A stretch of DNA of 64,000 nt from an uncultured Mediterranea sp. (lineage in GTDB: Bacteria; Bacteroidota; Bacteroidia; Bacteroidales; Bacteroidaceae): assembly GCA_945879145.1 (NCBI GenBank), contig CAMCUZ010000003.1:28064-92063 (forward strand). Direction: 5' to 3'. Numbering within the stretch: position 1 is the first letter of the stretch; every line of letters starts with the position of its first letter. The notes beneath the pieces were generated by a model, which worked only from the letters and a program-made list of their open reading frames with translations, was not told the origin of the DNA and did no database searches. This document shows, in pieces, positions 45,116-53,831 of this stretch. A program made the position numbers and the translations under genes.

Positions 45116-47107
45116 ATGAATAGCCAACCCACCTCTACTGCCAACGCGTTGCGCCACCGCTACCGCACGCTGAACGAATCGTTTCAGCGCAGGCTGATTT
45201 ACCACGTAGGGATAGATGCCGGCTTCTTTGCCGAGTACAACTACTTGATTGCTGCCATGCTGTGGTGCTTGCAGCACAAAGTGCGCTTCGTACTCTTCGC
45301 CGACGATGCCAATTTTGGTCACACCCGTGGCTGGCAAGATTACTTCGAGCCTTTTTGCGAAGAGGTGCACGACCCGTTCCACCACCGCTACAACCGCCAT
45401 CGTACCCCCTCATGGCCACGTATCTGCCGCATGGTCAAGCAGCAGCAGAGCATCCGTCCTATCAAATGGAAGGTGAAGAGCCTCTGGCTCAATGCTGTAG
45501 GCAGCCTGCTGGCCTGGCGTACCTACGGCCAGCGAACCTACCTCAATCATCACATTGACTTCGACCCCAAACAGCCTATCGCTATTCCCGAGCTCGACAT
45601 AGCCGGCAACTACCTGGAAGCCTTCAATCAGCTGAGCGACATCGTGTGGCACCTGCGCCCCGAGGTGAGTGCCACCTGTCGGCGCTATGCCGAGCAGATA
45701 GCCCTGCCAGCACACTACGTGGGCTGCCAAGTGAGAGGAGGCGACAAAGTGACCGAAGTCAATCTCCTCCCCTCGCAAGCCTATATCGACACCCTGCGGC
45801 AGGTAGCCCCAGATGCACCCGTTTTCCTGCTGACAGATGACTACCGCCTCTATGAATCACTCTGCCAGGCCGACCCCAACAGAAGGTGGTACACCCTTTG
45901 CCAACCCGAAGAGAAGGGGTACGTCAACAGCACCTTCACCCAGCAGCAGGGTCCATCAAAGGGTGAGCAGATGATTCGCTTTTTATCCTCTATGGAGTTA
46001 CTGCTCCGAGCTGACCAGTTCGTAGGGAGTATCACTACGGGGCCCAGCCTCTTTGTTCTGAAGCGCCTCCACCCACGCATCACCCTGATGGACTGCACCC
46101 CCGAGCAATTCACCCAAGCCATCTGCCTGCCCATCGGTGCACGCGGCACCTTGGCTACGGACTTTCTGAAGCAGCAAGCCGCCCAGCAGCAAAAGGAGCG
46201 ACGCTACACATCCGAAGAGCTACAACAACTGCATCAAGTGCTCTACGAGATTTTGGAACAGATTATCCGCATCTGCAAGAAACATCAGATACCCTACTTC
46301 GTCATCGGTGGTACAGCCATCGGGGCGCTATATGACCAAGCCATTCTACCCTGGGACGACGACGTAGATATCGGCATGCTGCGCGAAGACTACGACCGCT
46401 TCCTGCAAGTTGCCCCCCAGGAGCTGGGAGCAGCCTATTTCCTCTCTACGGTAGAAAGCGACCCCCACAGCCCCTACTACTTTGCCAAAGTGAAGAAAGA
46501 ACACACCTGTTTTATCGACCCCCTCTTCCCTCAGGTGCCGATGCACCCCGGCATCTTTGTCGATATTTTCCCCTTCGACCGCATTCCTGATCATCCCACG
46601 CTGCGCCGATTGCAACACGAAGCCGTGAAGTTCGTCAACTGCTGCCTGATGGGTAAAGAGGCATGGCTCTGGCCCCATTTTGGCACTTGCCTTGTACCCA
46701 CGCCATCGCATCGGGGTCGCATCCCCTGCCTGCTGAACCGGCTCATCGATTGCTTGCTGAGCAAACAGATTATCTATCGCCTGATGCGCTACCTACAAAC
46801 GGCCTGCAACCAGCAACACACCCATTATTATAATAATGTAATGACCGTAACTGACCGCATAACCGAGAGTCAGGTACACGACCTGATAGAGGTGCCATTC
46901 GGTCCGCTACAACTCACGGCCCCCCGCGAACTCGAAGCCTTCTTGCGCCACAACTACCCCCATCTGCATCGCTTCACCCCCGAAGAGGTGAACCGACTGG
47001 CCGGTCACTATCCAGCCAAACTCAGCTTCGATACCCGTTGGTCCGAAACACTCCATACCGAAAACCCTCAACCCCAATCATCAACCCCTCATACCCAACA
47101 GCCATGA
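45116..47107 (+). CDS. Fusion of a fucosyltransferase-like domain and a LicD domain
   Basis: 663 residues in two parts. The N-terminal half (about 1-340) has YHVGIDAGFFAEYNYLIAAM and a GCQVRGGDKVTE motif (about 206) that resembles the HxRRxDK nucleotide-sugar site of alpha-1,6-fucosyltransferases (NodZ/FUT8 type). The C-terminal half (about 370-650) is LicD-like: YFVIGGTAIGALYDQ, PWDDDVDIGMLREDYDRF and FVDIFPFDRIPD. LicD proteins transfer phosphocholine or related phospho-groups to glycans. The stop overlaps the next start as ATGA. The domain identity of the first half is inferred from the motif only. Confidence 0.8.
   Translation: MNSQPTSTANALRHRYRTLNESFQRRLIYHVGIDAGFFAEYNYLIAAMLWCLQHKVRFVLFADDANFGHTRGWQDYFEPFCEEVHDPFHHRYNRHRTPSWPRICRMVKQQQSIRPIKWKVKSLWLNAVGSLLAWRTYGQRTYLNHHIDFDPKQPIAIPELDIAGNYLEAFNQLSDIVWHLRPEVSATCRRYAEQIALPAHYVGCQVRGGDKVTEVNLLPSQAYIDTLRQVAPDAPVFLLTDDYRLYESLCQADPNRRWYTLCQPEEKGYVNSTFTQQQGPSKGEQMIRFLSSMELLLRADQFVGSITTGPSLFVLKRLHPRITLMDCTPEQFTQAICLPIGARGTLATDFLKQQAAQQQKERRYTSEELQQLHQVLYEILEQIIRICKKHQIPYFVIGGTAIGALYDQAILPWDDDVDIGMLREDYDRFLQVAPQELGAAYFLSTVESDPHSPYYFAKVKKEHTCFIDPLFPQVPMHPGIFVDIFPFDRIPDHPTLRRLQHEAVKFVNCCLMGKEAWLWPHFGTCLVPTPSHRGRIPCLLNRLIDCLLSKQIIYRLMRYLQTACNQQHTHYYNNVMTVTDRITESQVHDLIEVPFGPLQLTAPRELEAFLRHNYPHLHRFTPEEVNRLAGHYPAKLSFDTRWSETLHTENPQPQSSTPHTQQP
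46823..46838. repeat. 16-bp perfect AT palindrome inside the LicD fusion gene
   Basis: CATTATTATAATAATG encodes part of HTHYYNNVM using TAT and AAT codons, which are otherwise uncommon in this gene. It is notable only as an AT-rich island in a GC-rich gene. Confidence 0.7.
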
Positions 47108-48120
47108 ATCCAGCCCAAGTAGATATCTCTGTATTGATCCTCTTCTTCAATCGTCCCGACCTGCTGAGCCGCGTCTTCGAACAGGTAAAGAAAGCCCGTC
47201 CCACACGCCTCTACCTCTATCAAGATGGTCCACGAGGCGAGCGCGACCTACCCGGCATCATGGCCTGTCGCGAAGTGGTGGCCCAGATTGACTGGGAGTG
47301 CGAAGTGCACCACAACTACCAGGAGCGCAACTACGGCTGCGACCCTTCGGAATACATGGCGCAGAAATGGGCCTTTTCGCTCAGCGACAAATGCATCGTG
47401 CTGGAGGACGACGACGTGCCCTCGGTCAGCTTCTTCCGCTTCTGCAAGGAGCTACTCGACCGCTACGAACACGACGAGCGGGTACAGATGATTGCCGGCT
47501 TCAACCACGAAGAGGTAACCACCGATATCGCCGATGACTACTTCTTTACCACCAACTGCTCCATCTGGGGATGGGCTAGCTGGCGACGCGTCATCGACCG
47601 CTGGGATGAGCACTACACCTTCCTAGACGACCCACAAGCCATGGCCCAGTTGCAACAGCTCATCCGCAGCCGTCGCTATCGCAACGACTTCATCACCATG
47701 TGCCACAACCACCGCGCCACAGGTAAGGCCTACTACGAGAGTATCTTCCATGCTGCCCTGCTCCTTGGCTCGGGCCTCTGCATCGTACCCACTCGCAACA
47801 TGATCAATAACCTGGGCGTTACTTCTGATTCCACCCACTTTGCCGGATCGGTCTATACCCTGCCCCGCGGCTACCGTCGTATCTTCACCATGAAGCGCCA
47901 CGAGCTGGAATTCCCCCTGCGGCATCCACGCTATCTGATAGAACATACCGCCTACAAAGAGCGCGTCTATCGCATCATGGCTTGGGGGCACCCCTGGATT
48001 AAGGTGAGCCGCTCCATCGAGGAGCTACTGCTCAACCTACGCTACGGCAACTTCAAGCTGATAGGTCAGGCGCTGAAGAACAGAATAGCCAAATGGACCG
48101 GACGCCACACCCACCATTAA
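47104..48120 (+). CDS. Glycosyltransferase, HlpA/GNT-I-like fold
   Basis: 338 residues from the ATG at 47104, which overlaps the upstream stop. The N-terminus VDISVLILFFNRPDLLSRVF, the middle YQDGPRG and the acidic VLEDDDVPS (DxD-type metal site) resemble Bacteroidetes proteins often labelled hemolytic protein HlpA-like and related to GNT-I glycosyltransferases. NCSIWGWASWRRVIDRWD is a conserved stretch of this group. Likely adds a sugar to the repeat unit; donor and acceptor are unknown. The hemolysin name is a legacy label with no support here. Confidence 0.8.
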   Translation: MNPAQVDISVLILFFNRPDLLSRVFEQVKKARPTRLYLYQDGPRGERDLPGIMACREVVAQIDWECEVHHNYQERNYGCDPSEYMAQKWAFSLSDKCIVLEDDDVPSVSFFRFCKELLDRYEHDERVQMIAGFNHEEVTTDIADDYFFTTNCSIWGWASWRRVIDRWDEHYTFLDDPQAMAQLQQLIRSRRYRNDFITMCHNHRATGKAYYESIFHAALLLGSGLCIVPTRNMINNLGVTSDSTHFAGSVYTLPRGYRRIFTMKRHELEFPLRHPRYLIEHTAYKERVYRIMAWGHPWIKVSRSIEELLLNLRYGNFKLIGQALKNRIAKWTGRHTHH

Positions 48121-48150
48121 CCGATACACTTTATCATTACTGCATACGAT

Positions 48151-49425
48151 ATGAAAATATTGATAGTAAACACCTCCGAACGTACCGGAGGAGCCGCCGT
48201 AGCCGCAGGCCGACTGGTGGAGGCGCTAAAGAACCACGGCGTGAAAGCCAAGATGCTGGTGCGCGACAAGCAGACCCAAAATCTCTGCGTGACGGCTCTG
48301 AATCACCACCTGCGCAACCGCTGGAGGTTTGTCTGGGAACGGTTTGTTATTTGGGCTGCCAACCGGTTTAGCAGGCATAACCTCTTTGCTATAGACATTG
48401 CCAACACCGGTACAGACATCACATCACTTCCCGAGTTCCAAGAAGCCGATATCATCCACCTGCATTGGATCAACCAGGGAATGCTCTCGCTCAAGTCCAT
48501 CCGCAAGATACTTGCCTCGGGTAAGCCTGTAGTATGGACTATGCACGATTTCTGGCCCTGTACGGGCATTTGCCACCACCCTTATGACTGCGAAGCCTTC
48601 AAGACAGCATGCCAATGCTGCCCTAAACTGACACACCCCAGTTGCAATGACTTGTCACACCGTGTGTTCCTAAAGAAACAACGCCTGCTGCAACAGTCAT
48701 CGCCTCACTTTGTAGCTGTGAGTCATTGGCTGGCTGAGCAGGCTGCTCAAAGCATGCTACTGAAGCAGAAAACTATCAGCGTCATACACAATGTCATTTC
48801 TGCCCACGTTTTTAGCATTTATGACCGGACAGAGTCGCGCAGTCAGCTGCAGCTACCTGCACGAAAGTTCATCATCGCTTTCGGAGCAGCACGTATCGAC
48901 AATCCCATCAAGGGCTTCAACCAATTGGTAGAAGCACTCCATATACTCATCAGACGAGGTTCGTTCAATGCCGATGAGCTACACCTGGTTCTTTTCGGAA
49001 CCATCAAACATACAGAGGAGACCTGTGCACAGATTCCAGTCAGCTACACACTGTTGGGACTGATTGACAACAACGACACCCTCTCACGCATCTACTCGGC
49101 AGCTGATGTCACCGTCTCTGCCTCAGCCTACGAGACCTTCGGACAAACCCTGGCTGAAGCACAAGTGTGCGGTTGTCTGCCTGTCAGCTTCGGAAACAGC
49201 GGTCAACAGGACATCATCACCCACGGCAGAAACGGATACCTGGCCTCCTATCCCTCGACAGACAGTCTAGCCGATGGTATAGAATGGGCCTTGCACAAAC
49301 CTGAAGATGCACTTAATCCCAAACAGCTTCGTGAAGATGCTCTGAAGCGCTTCTCCGACGCAGTCATAGCACGCCAATACACAGATTTATACACCAACCT
49401 TCTACGAACAAAACATTCATCTTAA
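48151..49425 (+). CDS. GT4-family glycosyltransferase
   Basis: 424 residues, GT-B fold. The N-terminal glycine-rich start is MKILIVNTSERTGGAAVAAG; HLHWINQGM and WTMHDFWPCTGICHHPYDC follow, the latter typical of a group of Bacteroidetes GT4 enzymes with a Cys-rich loop. The C-terminal donor-binding motif is SAYETFGQTLAEAQVCG (E-x7-E type, about residue 325). It uses a nucleotide sugar in a retaining reaction. It lies 30 bases after the previous gene. Codons in the second half look slightly less GC-rich than in the flanking genes. Confidence 0.88.
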   Translation: MKILIVNTSERTGGAAVAAGRLVEALKNHGVKAKMLVRDKQTQNLCVTALNHHLRNRWRFVWERFVIWAANRFSRHNLFAIDIANTGTDITSLPEFQEADIIHLHWINQGMLSLKSIRKILASGKPVVWTMHDFWPCTGICHHPYDCEAFKTACQCCPKLTHPSCNDLSHRVFLKKQRLLQQSSPHFVAVSHWLAEQAAQSMLLKQKTISVIHNVISAHVFSIYDRTESRSQLQLPARKFIIAFGAARIDNPIKGFNQLVEALHILIRRGSFNADELHLVLFGTIKHTEETCAQIPVSYTLLGLIDNNDTLSRIYSAADVTVSASAYETFGQTLAEAQVCGCLPVSFGNSGQQDIITHGRNGYLASYPSTDSLADGIEWALHKPEDALNPKQLREDALKRFSDAVIARQYTDLYTNLLRTKHSS

Positions 49426-49437
49426 TCCATTCTGCCC

Positions 49438-50205
49438 ATGTACAATTATCAACCCATACACCTGCAACCCAAGTTCAGCATCATTACCGTATGCCGCAAC
49501 GCCCAGGCTACCATTGAAGATACCCTGCAGAGCGTCATCACCCAGGGGTACCACCACGTGGAGTACATCGTGATTGACGGCAACTCCACCGACGGCACCC
49601 TCTCCATCATACGCCGCTACCAGGAACGCATCGCCCACGTGGTGAGCGAGCCCGACAAAGGGCTCTATGATGCCATGAACAAAGGATTGCGTCTGGCCAC
49701 AGGCGACTACGTCTGCTTCCTCAACGCAGGCGACTGCTTTCACGAGGACGATACCCTGCTGCAGATAGTACACCGCCTCCATGCCGCAGGACTGGAAGAA
49801 CTGCCCGATGTCATCTACGGCGAGACCGAGCTGGTGGATGGCGAGGGGCACTTCCTCAGGATGCGACGCCTCTCCACACCCGAAAAACTGACGTGGAAAA
49901 GCTTCCGCCACGGGATGCTGGTGTGCCACCAAGCCTTCTTCGCCAAGCGTACCCTGGCCCCTGCCTACGACACGAGCTACCGCTTCTCAGCCGACTTTGA
50001 CTGGTGCATCCGCGTGATGAAGCAGTCGAAGGTTCTCTTCAACACCCACCTCACCCTGATAGATTACCTGAGCGAGGGAATGACCACCCGCAACCAGCGT
50101 GCTTCGCTCAAAGAGCGCTTCCGCATCATGTGCCGCCACTACGGCTACTGCTCCACGCTGCTGATGCACGCATGGTTTGCCCTCCGTCTCATCTGGAAGC
50201 GATAA
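49438..50205 (+). CDS. GT2-family glycosyltransferase
   Basis: 255 residues, GT-A fold. FSIITVCRNAQATIEDTLQS and YIVIDGNSTDGT form the nucleotide-binding region, EPDKGLYDAMNKGL and FLNAGDCF (DxD equivalent) follow, and SADFDWCIRVMK lies near the C-terminus. These are the hallmarks of the WcaA-like GT2 subgroup found in exopolysaccharide clusters. It ends the glycan cluster and is convergent with the sirtuin gene, 10 bases away. Confidence 0.9.
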   Translation: MYNYQPIHLQPKFSIITVCRNAQATIEDTLQSVITQGYHHVEYIVIDGNSTDGTLSIIRRYQERIAHVVSEPDKGLYDAMNKGLRLATGDYVCFLNAGDCFHEDDTLLQIVHRLHAAGLEELPDVIYGETELVDGEGHFLRMRRLSTPEKLTWKSFRHGMLVCHQAFFAKRTLAPAYDTSYRFSADFDWCIRVMKQSKVLFNTHLTLIDYLSEGMTTRNQRASLKERFRIMCRHYGYCSTLLMHAWFALRLIWKR

Positions 50206-50215
50206 GTGTGAGTAT

Positions 50216-50914
50216 TTAGGGCTTCAGCATCGCGCGTAGCTGCTTCACCCCCTCAGAGGCGCCAGCCCGTATCACGTGGATAGGACGCGAAGTGTGCGCA
50301 TCTACCGGCTTAGGGTCAATCAGATAGACCTCGCAATCCATCGGAGCATAGTGGAGCAAACCCGCTGCAGGATAGACATTCAGGCTCGTGCCGATAATCA
50401 CCAGGATATCCGCCTGCTCCACGTAGCCGATGGCCGTCTCAATCTCGGGAACCGCCTCGCCAAACCAGACGATGAAGGGACGCAACTGACTGCCGTCACC
50501 AGCCAAGTCGCCCATTTTCACCTCATACTCATCGGGCTTGAGCTCCTTGATGAAGTGCGGATTGTTGGGGTCAAGGCTCGAGCAGACCTTGGTCAGCTCG
50601 CCATGCAGGTGAATCACGTGGCTACTCCCCGCCCTTTCGTGCAGGTTGTCCACGTTCTGCGTCACCACCGTCACGTTGAATAGTTTCTCCAGCTCAGCCA
50701 CTCCCCGATGCCCCTCATTGGGCTCAACAGTAAGCAGCTGTTTGCGCCGTTCGTTATAGAAATGAATGACCAACTCCGGGTCACGGGCATACCCTTCGGG
50801 AGTAGCCACAGCCTCTACAGGATATTGATCCCACAGGCCACCCGCATCACGGAACGTACTGATACCACTCTCAGCGCTCATACCGGCGCCACTCAAAATA
50901 ACCAAATTCTTCAT
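50216..50914 (-). CDS. NAD-dependent protein deacylase (sirtuin), zinc-cysteine-poor
   Basis: 232 residues. GAGMSAESGISTFRDAGGLW binds NAD, TQNVDNLHERAG and the catalytic His in VIHLHGEL follow, then GSQLRPFIVWFGEAVP and GTSLNVYPAAGL. FYNERRKQL (about residues 52-60) has the Tyr and Arg of class III sirtuins, so desuccinylase-type activity is possible. The four zinc cysteines of CobB are not present: only one Cys is seen in the zinc-domain region. A TATTTTTG element lies just upstream (50945-50938, minus strand). Confidence 0.92.
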   Translation of the reverse strand: MKNLVILSGAGMSAESGISTFRDAGGLWDQYPVEAVATPEGYARDPELVIHFYNERRKQLLTVEPNEGHRGVAELEKLFNVTVVTQNVDNLHERAGSSHVIHLHGELTKVCSSLDPNNPHFIKELKPDEYEVKMGDLAGDGSQLRPFIVWFGEAVPEIETAIGYVEQADILVIIGTSLNVYPAAGLLHYAPMDCEVYLIDPKPVDAHTSRPIHVIRAGASEGVKQLRAMLKP

Positions 50915-51061
50915 CTTACTATCCTCCTATTGTCCTGCAAAAATAGGGCTATTTGGCGAAAAAAGGCCATTCCTAAACGTATAATTTACTGAAAAGGACG
51001 ATAAAAGAGTAAAAAAAGGAAAAATATAGAGCAAACCTACTCTTATTCAAATAAAAAGGCG

Positions 51062-51069
51062 TACTTTTG
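51062..51069 (+). promoter_or_regulatory. Probable -7 promoter element for the first FKBP gene
   Basis: TACTTTTG matches the -7 consensus, 22 bases before the ATG at 51092. The -33 region is not a clear match. Confidence 0.5.
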
Positions 51070-51091
51070 CGCCCTAAAAAGACGAAAAGAG

Positions 51092-51685
51092 ATGGATAAA
51101 TTCAGTTACGCTATTGGTTTGGGCATTGGCCAAAACCTGTTGAGCATGGGTGCCAAAGGCATCGCAGTAGAAGATTTTGCACAGGCAATCAGTGACGTGT
51201 TGAACGGCAATCCTACCGCCATGAGCCACACCGAAGCCCGCGACATTGTAAATAAGTTTTTCGAAGAGATGGAGCAGCAGATGAATGCTGCCAACATCGA
51301 GAAAGGTAAAAAGTTCCTGGAAGAGAACAAGAAGCGCCCCGAGGTAGTCACCTTGCCGAGCGGTCTGCAGTACGAAGTCATCAAGGAGGGTGACCCCACT
51401 GCTGTACGCGCCAAGGCAACCGACCGCGTAGAGTGCCACTACGAAGGAACGCTGATTGATGGTACCCTGTTCGACAGCAGCATCAAGCGTGGTCAACCCG
51501 CCACCTTTGGCGTCAATCAAGTGATTCCCGGCTGGGTAGAAGCGCTGCAACTGATGCCCGAAGGGGCCAAGTGGAAGCTCTACATCCCGAGCGAGCTGGC
51601 CTACGGAGCACGTGGTGCAGGCGAGATGATTCCGCCCCACAGCACGCTGATTTTTGAGGTAGAGTTGCTCAAGGTACTGAAGTAA
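51092..51685 (+). CDS. FKBP-type peptidyl-prolyl isomerase, cytoplasmic (FklB-like)
   Basis: 197 residues without a signal peptide. An N-terminal helical dimerisation region (FSYAIGLGIGQNL, IEKGKKFLEENKKRPEV) precedes the FKBP domain: VTLPSGLQYEVIKEGD, CHYEGTLIDGTLFDSS, QVIPGWVEALQLMPEGAKW and IPSELAYGARG. It catalyses proline cis-trans isomerisation during folding. The following gene encodes an exported paralogue, so the pair serves cytoplasm and envelope. Confidence 0.94.
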   Translation: MDKFSYAIGLGIGQNLLSMGAKGIAVEDFAQAISDVLNGNPTAMSHTEARDIVNKFFEEMEQQMNAANIEKGKKFLEENKKRPEVVTLPSGLQYEVIKEGDPTAVRAKATDRVECHYEGTLIDGTLFDSSIKRGQPATFGVNQVIPGWVEALQLMPEGAKWKLYIPSELAYGARGAGEMIPPHSTLIFEVELLKVLK

Positions 51686-51749
51686 CCACCAGAAGCAGAA
51701 CAAAGAACAAACCAAACATCAAACAATACTAAAATTAATAAAGAAAGCA

Positions 51750-52631
51750 ATGAAAAAAGTATCATTTATCCTGGCTATGGTCGTAGCTGTAGGTCTGACT
51801 TCATGCACCGCCCAGAGCCCGAAAGCCAATCTGACTACCGATGTAGATTCACTCTCTTACGCCATTGGTCTGGCACGCACGCAGGGCTTGGACCAGTACC
51901 TGGCTCAACAGGGCATCGACTCTACGCAGATTGCGCAGTTCCTGAAAGGTTTCTACGAAGGTGCCGCCAAGACCGATGAAAAAGACAAGGCTTACATGGC
52001 CGGTTTGCAGATTGGCCACATGGTCAGCACACAGTGGGTTGAAGGCTTCACCCGTCAGATTTTCGGCAACGACTCTACGCAGACACTGAGCCGTGAGAAC
52101 ATGCTGGCCGGTTTCGTAGCTGGAGTAGCTAAAACCAAAGGTGCCATGACGCAGGAGGAGGCCCAGCAGTACATGAACACCCAGATGGATGCCATCAAGG
52201 AGAAAGCCATCGCCGAGAAGTATGCTGACAACAAAGCCGCAGGTGAGAAGTTCCTGGCTGAAAACAAGGAGAAAGAGGGTGTAGTAACCCTGCCCAGCGG
52301 TCTGCAGTACAAGATTATCACCGCCGGTAAGGGTGAAATTCCTGCCGATACCTGCCGTGTAAAGGTGAACTACCGCGGTACGCTGATTGACGGTACCGAG
52401 TTCGACAGCTCCTACAAGCGCAAAGAGCCCGCTACCTTCCGTGCCAACCAAGTAATCAAGGGTTGGACCGAAGCACTCACCATGATGCCTGTTGGTTCAA
52501 AGTGGGAGCTCTACATCCCCAGCGAGCTGGCCTACGGTTCGCGTGAGACTGGTGGCGACATCAAGCCCTTCTCAACCCTGATTTTCGAGGTTGAACTGCT
52601 TGAAATCGTAAAAGAGACGAAGAAGAAATAA
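51750..52631 (+). CDS. FKBP-type peptidyl-prolyl isomerase lipoprotein (FkpA/Mip-like)
   Basis: 293 residues with a lipoprotein signal (lipobox GLTSC, then TAQSPKANL). A long N-terminal helical domain (DSLSYAIGLARTQGLDQYL to AEKYADNKAAGEKFLAENK) is followed by the FKBP domain: VVTLPSGLQYKIITAG, NYRGTLIDGTEFDSS, VIKGWTEALTMMPVG and IPSELAYGSRETGG. It should act as a periplasmic folding catalyst and chaperone. It is separated from the cytoplasmic paralogue by 64 bases and ends at a strong terminator. Confidence 0.95.
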   Translation: MKKVSFILAMVVAVGLTSCTAQSPKANLTTDVDSLSYAIGLARTQGLDQYLAQQGIDSTQIAQFLKGFYEGAAKTDEKDKAYMAGLQIGHMVSTQWVEGFTRQIFGNDSTQTLSRENMLAGFVAGVAKTKGAMTQEEAQQYMNTQMDAIKEKAIAEKYADNKAAGEKFLAENKEKEGVVTLPSGLQYKIITAGKGEIPADTCRVKVNYRGTLIDGTEFDSSYKRKEPATFRANQVIKGWTEALTMMPVGSKWELYIPSELAYGSRETGGDIKPFSTLIFEVELLEIVKETKKK

Positions 52632-52651
52632 AGTCTGCTTAGCAACATCTC

Positions 52652-52699
52652 CCGCTGCCGTTTTCGGAACAACATACCGAAAGCGGCAGCGGCTTTTTT
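52652..52699 (+). terminator. Terminator after the FKBP gene pair
   Basis: CCGCTGCCGTTTTCGG (52652-52667) and CCGAAAGCGGCAGCGG (52677-52692) form a near-perfect stem with a 9-base loop, followed by CTTTTTT. Confidence 0.92.
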
Positions 52700-52857
52700 A
52701 TGCCGAATTATGTCGAATAACATCATTTCAGCCTCATATCGCAACAAAAAAGCAACTTTTCAGCAAAAAAAAGTCGCAAAAACATAGATAAAATAAAATA
52801 AAGAGCTATATTTGCTTACTTTTTGCAAACAAGTTGAACCAATATCAAGAAAAGAAT

Positions 52858-53325
52858 ATGGAGAAAATTGACTCATTAGACCGGCAGATACTGGAGATCA
52901 TCTCACAGAATGCCCGCATTCCGTTTAAAGACGTAGCCGCAGATTGTGGTGTATCTCGTGCTGCCATTCACCAGCGCGTACAGCGCCTCATCGACCTGGG
53001 CGTCATCATCGGTTCAGGCTATAACGTCAATCCCAAGTCGCTGGGCTACCGCACCTGCACCTACGTAGGTATCAAGCTGGAGAAAGGCTCGATGTACAAG
53101 GCCGTAGTAGCTGAGCTGCAAAAGATACCCGAAATCGTGGAGTGCCACTTCACCACGGGCCCCTACACCATGCTCACCAAGCTCTATGCACGCGACAACG
53201 AGCACCTGATGGACCTGCTGAACAACAAGATGCAGGAGATACCAGGTGTAGTAGCCACCGAGACGCTCATCTCCCTGGAGCAGAGCATCAAGAAGGAGAT
53301 ACCTATCTGTCCCGAACAATCATGA
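52858..53325 (+). CDS. Lrp/AsnC-family transcriptional regulator
   Basis: 155 residues. The N-terminal HTH (MEKIDSLDRQILEIISQNARIPF, then VSRAAIHQRVQRLIDLGVI) is followed by an RAM ligand-binding domain (YVGIKLEKGSM, CHFTTGPYTMLTKLYARD, VVATETLISLEQS). Members respond to amino acids. I use the ATG at 52858 because a TATATTTG element at 52807-52814 places the start site close by. The stop overlaps the ATG of the DUF4491 gene as ATGA, so the two are translationally coupled. Confidence 0.93.
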   Translation: MEKIDSLDRQILEIISQNARIPFKDVAADCGVSRAAIHQRVQRLIDLGVIIGSGYNVNPKSLGYRTCTYVGIKLEKGSMYKAVVAELQKIPEIVECHFTTGPYTMLTKLYARDNEHLMDLLNNKMQEIPGVVATETLISLEQSIKKEIPICPEQS

Positions 53326-53636
53326 TGGAGTGGCTGACCGACCATAGACTGGCAGGCATCACTATCGGCATCTGCACCTTCCTCATCATCGGCCTTTTCC
53401 ACCCCGTTGTGGTGAAGGCCGAGTACTATTGGGGAACGCGCTGTTGGTGGGTATTCCTGCTGCTTGGCCTAGCCAGCATAGTCCTATCACTCATGGTGAG
53501 CAGCATCATTCTTTCCACGCTGGCGGGTGTCTTTGCCTTCTCCTCGTTTTGGACCATCAAGGAGGTATTTGAGCAAGAAGAACGGGTCAAAAAGGGGTGG
53601 TTTCCCAAGAATCCACGCCGAAAATACAACTTTTGA
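53322..53636 (+). CDS. DUF4491 family membrane protein
   Basis: 104 residues with three hydrophobic helices. FLIIGLFHPVVVKAEYYWG and TRCWWVFLLLGLASIVLS match the DUF4491 pattern, and FSSFWTIKEVFEQEERVKKGWFPKNP forms the cytoplasmic end. It starts within the Lrp stop codon (ATGA). The function is unknown; the coupling to an Lrp regulator is a recurrent arrangement as far as I recall. Confidence 0.82.
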   Translation: MMEWLTDHRLAGITIGICTFLIIGLFHPVVVKAEYYWGTRCWWVFLLLGLASIVLSLMVSSIILSTLAGVFAFSSFWTIKEVFEQEERVKKGWFPKNPRRKYNF

Positions 53637-53645
53637 CCAAAAATC

Positions 53646-53676
53646 TTGCATAATTCATCAGAAAGCAGTACTTTTG
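53646..53676 (+). promoter_or_regulatory. Promoter of tRNA-Met
   Basis: TTG (53646-53648), a 20-base spacer and TACTTTTG (53669-53676) match the consensus, 30 bases upstream of the tRNA. Confidence 0.7.
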
Positions 53677-53706
53677 TCACCGCTTCAAGACAGAAGCCCC
53701 ATTTCA

Positions 53707-53780
53707 GGACTTGTAGCTCAGTTGGTTAGAGCAACAGACTCATAATCTGGAGGTCCTAGGTTCAAGCCCTAGCTGGTCCA
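53707..53780 (+). tRNA. tRNA-Met (CAT anticodon)
   Basis: The cloverleaf can be drawn: acceptor GGACTTG/CTGGTCC, D-arm GCTC...GAGC, anticodon loop CTCATAA, T-arm CTAGG-TTCAAGC-CCTAG and discriminator A at 53780. CCA is not encoded. There is one T-T mismatch in the acceptor stem and a weak first pair in the anticodon stem. The CAT anticodon could also belong to a lysidine-modified Ile tRNA, but elongator Met is more likely. Mobile-element genes begin after its 3' end. Confidence 0.92.
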
Positions 53781-53791
53781 CATTGAAAATC

Positions 53792-53826
53792 AAGGAGTTA
53801 AGATAAAATCTTAGCTCCTTTTTTAT
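53792..53826 (+). terminator. Terminator after tRNA-Met
   Basis: AAGGAGTTAAGAT (53792-53804), AAA and ATCTTAGCTCCTT (53808-53820) pair with one mismatch and run into a T-tract (TTTTTTATTT). Confidence 0.9.
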
Positions 53827-53831
53827 TTGTC

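Noticed and set aside
47104..48120. Hemolysin function for the HlpA-like protein
   Set aside because: The sequence is that of a glycosyltransferase inside a glycan cluster; the hemolysin label is inherited and unsupported.
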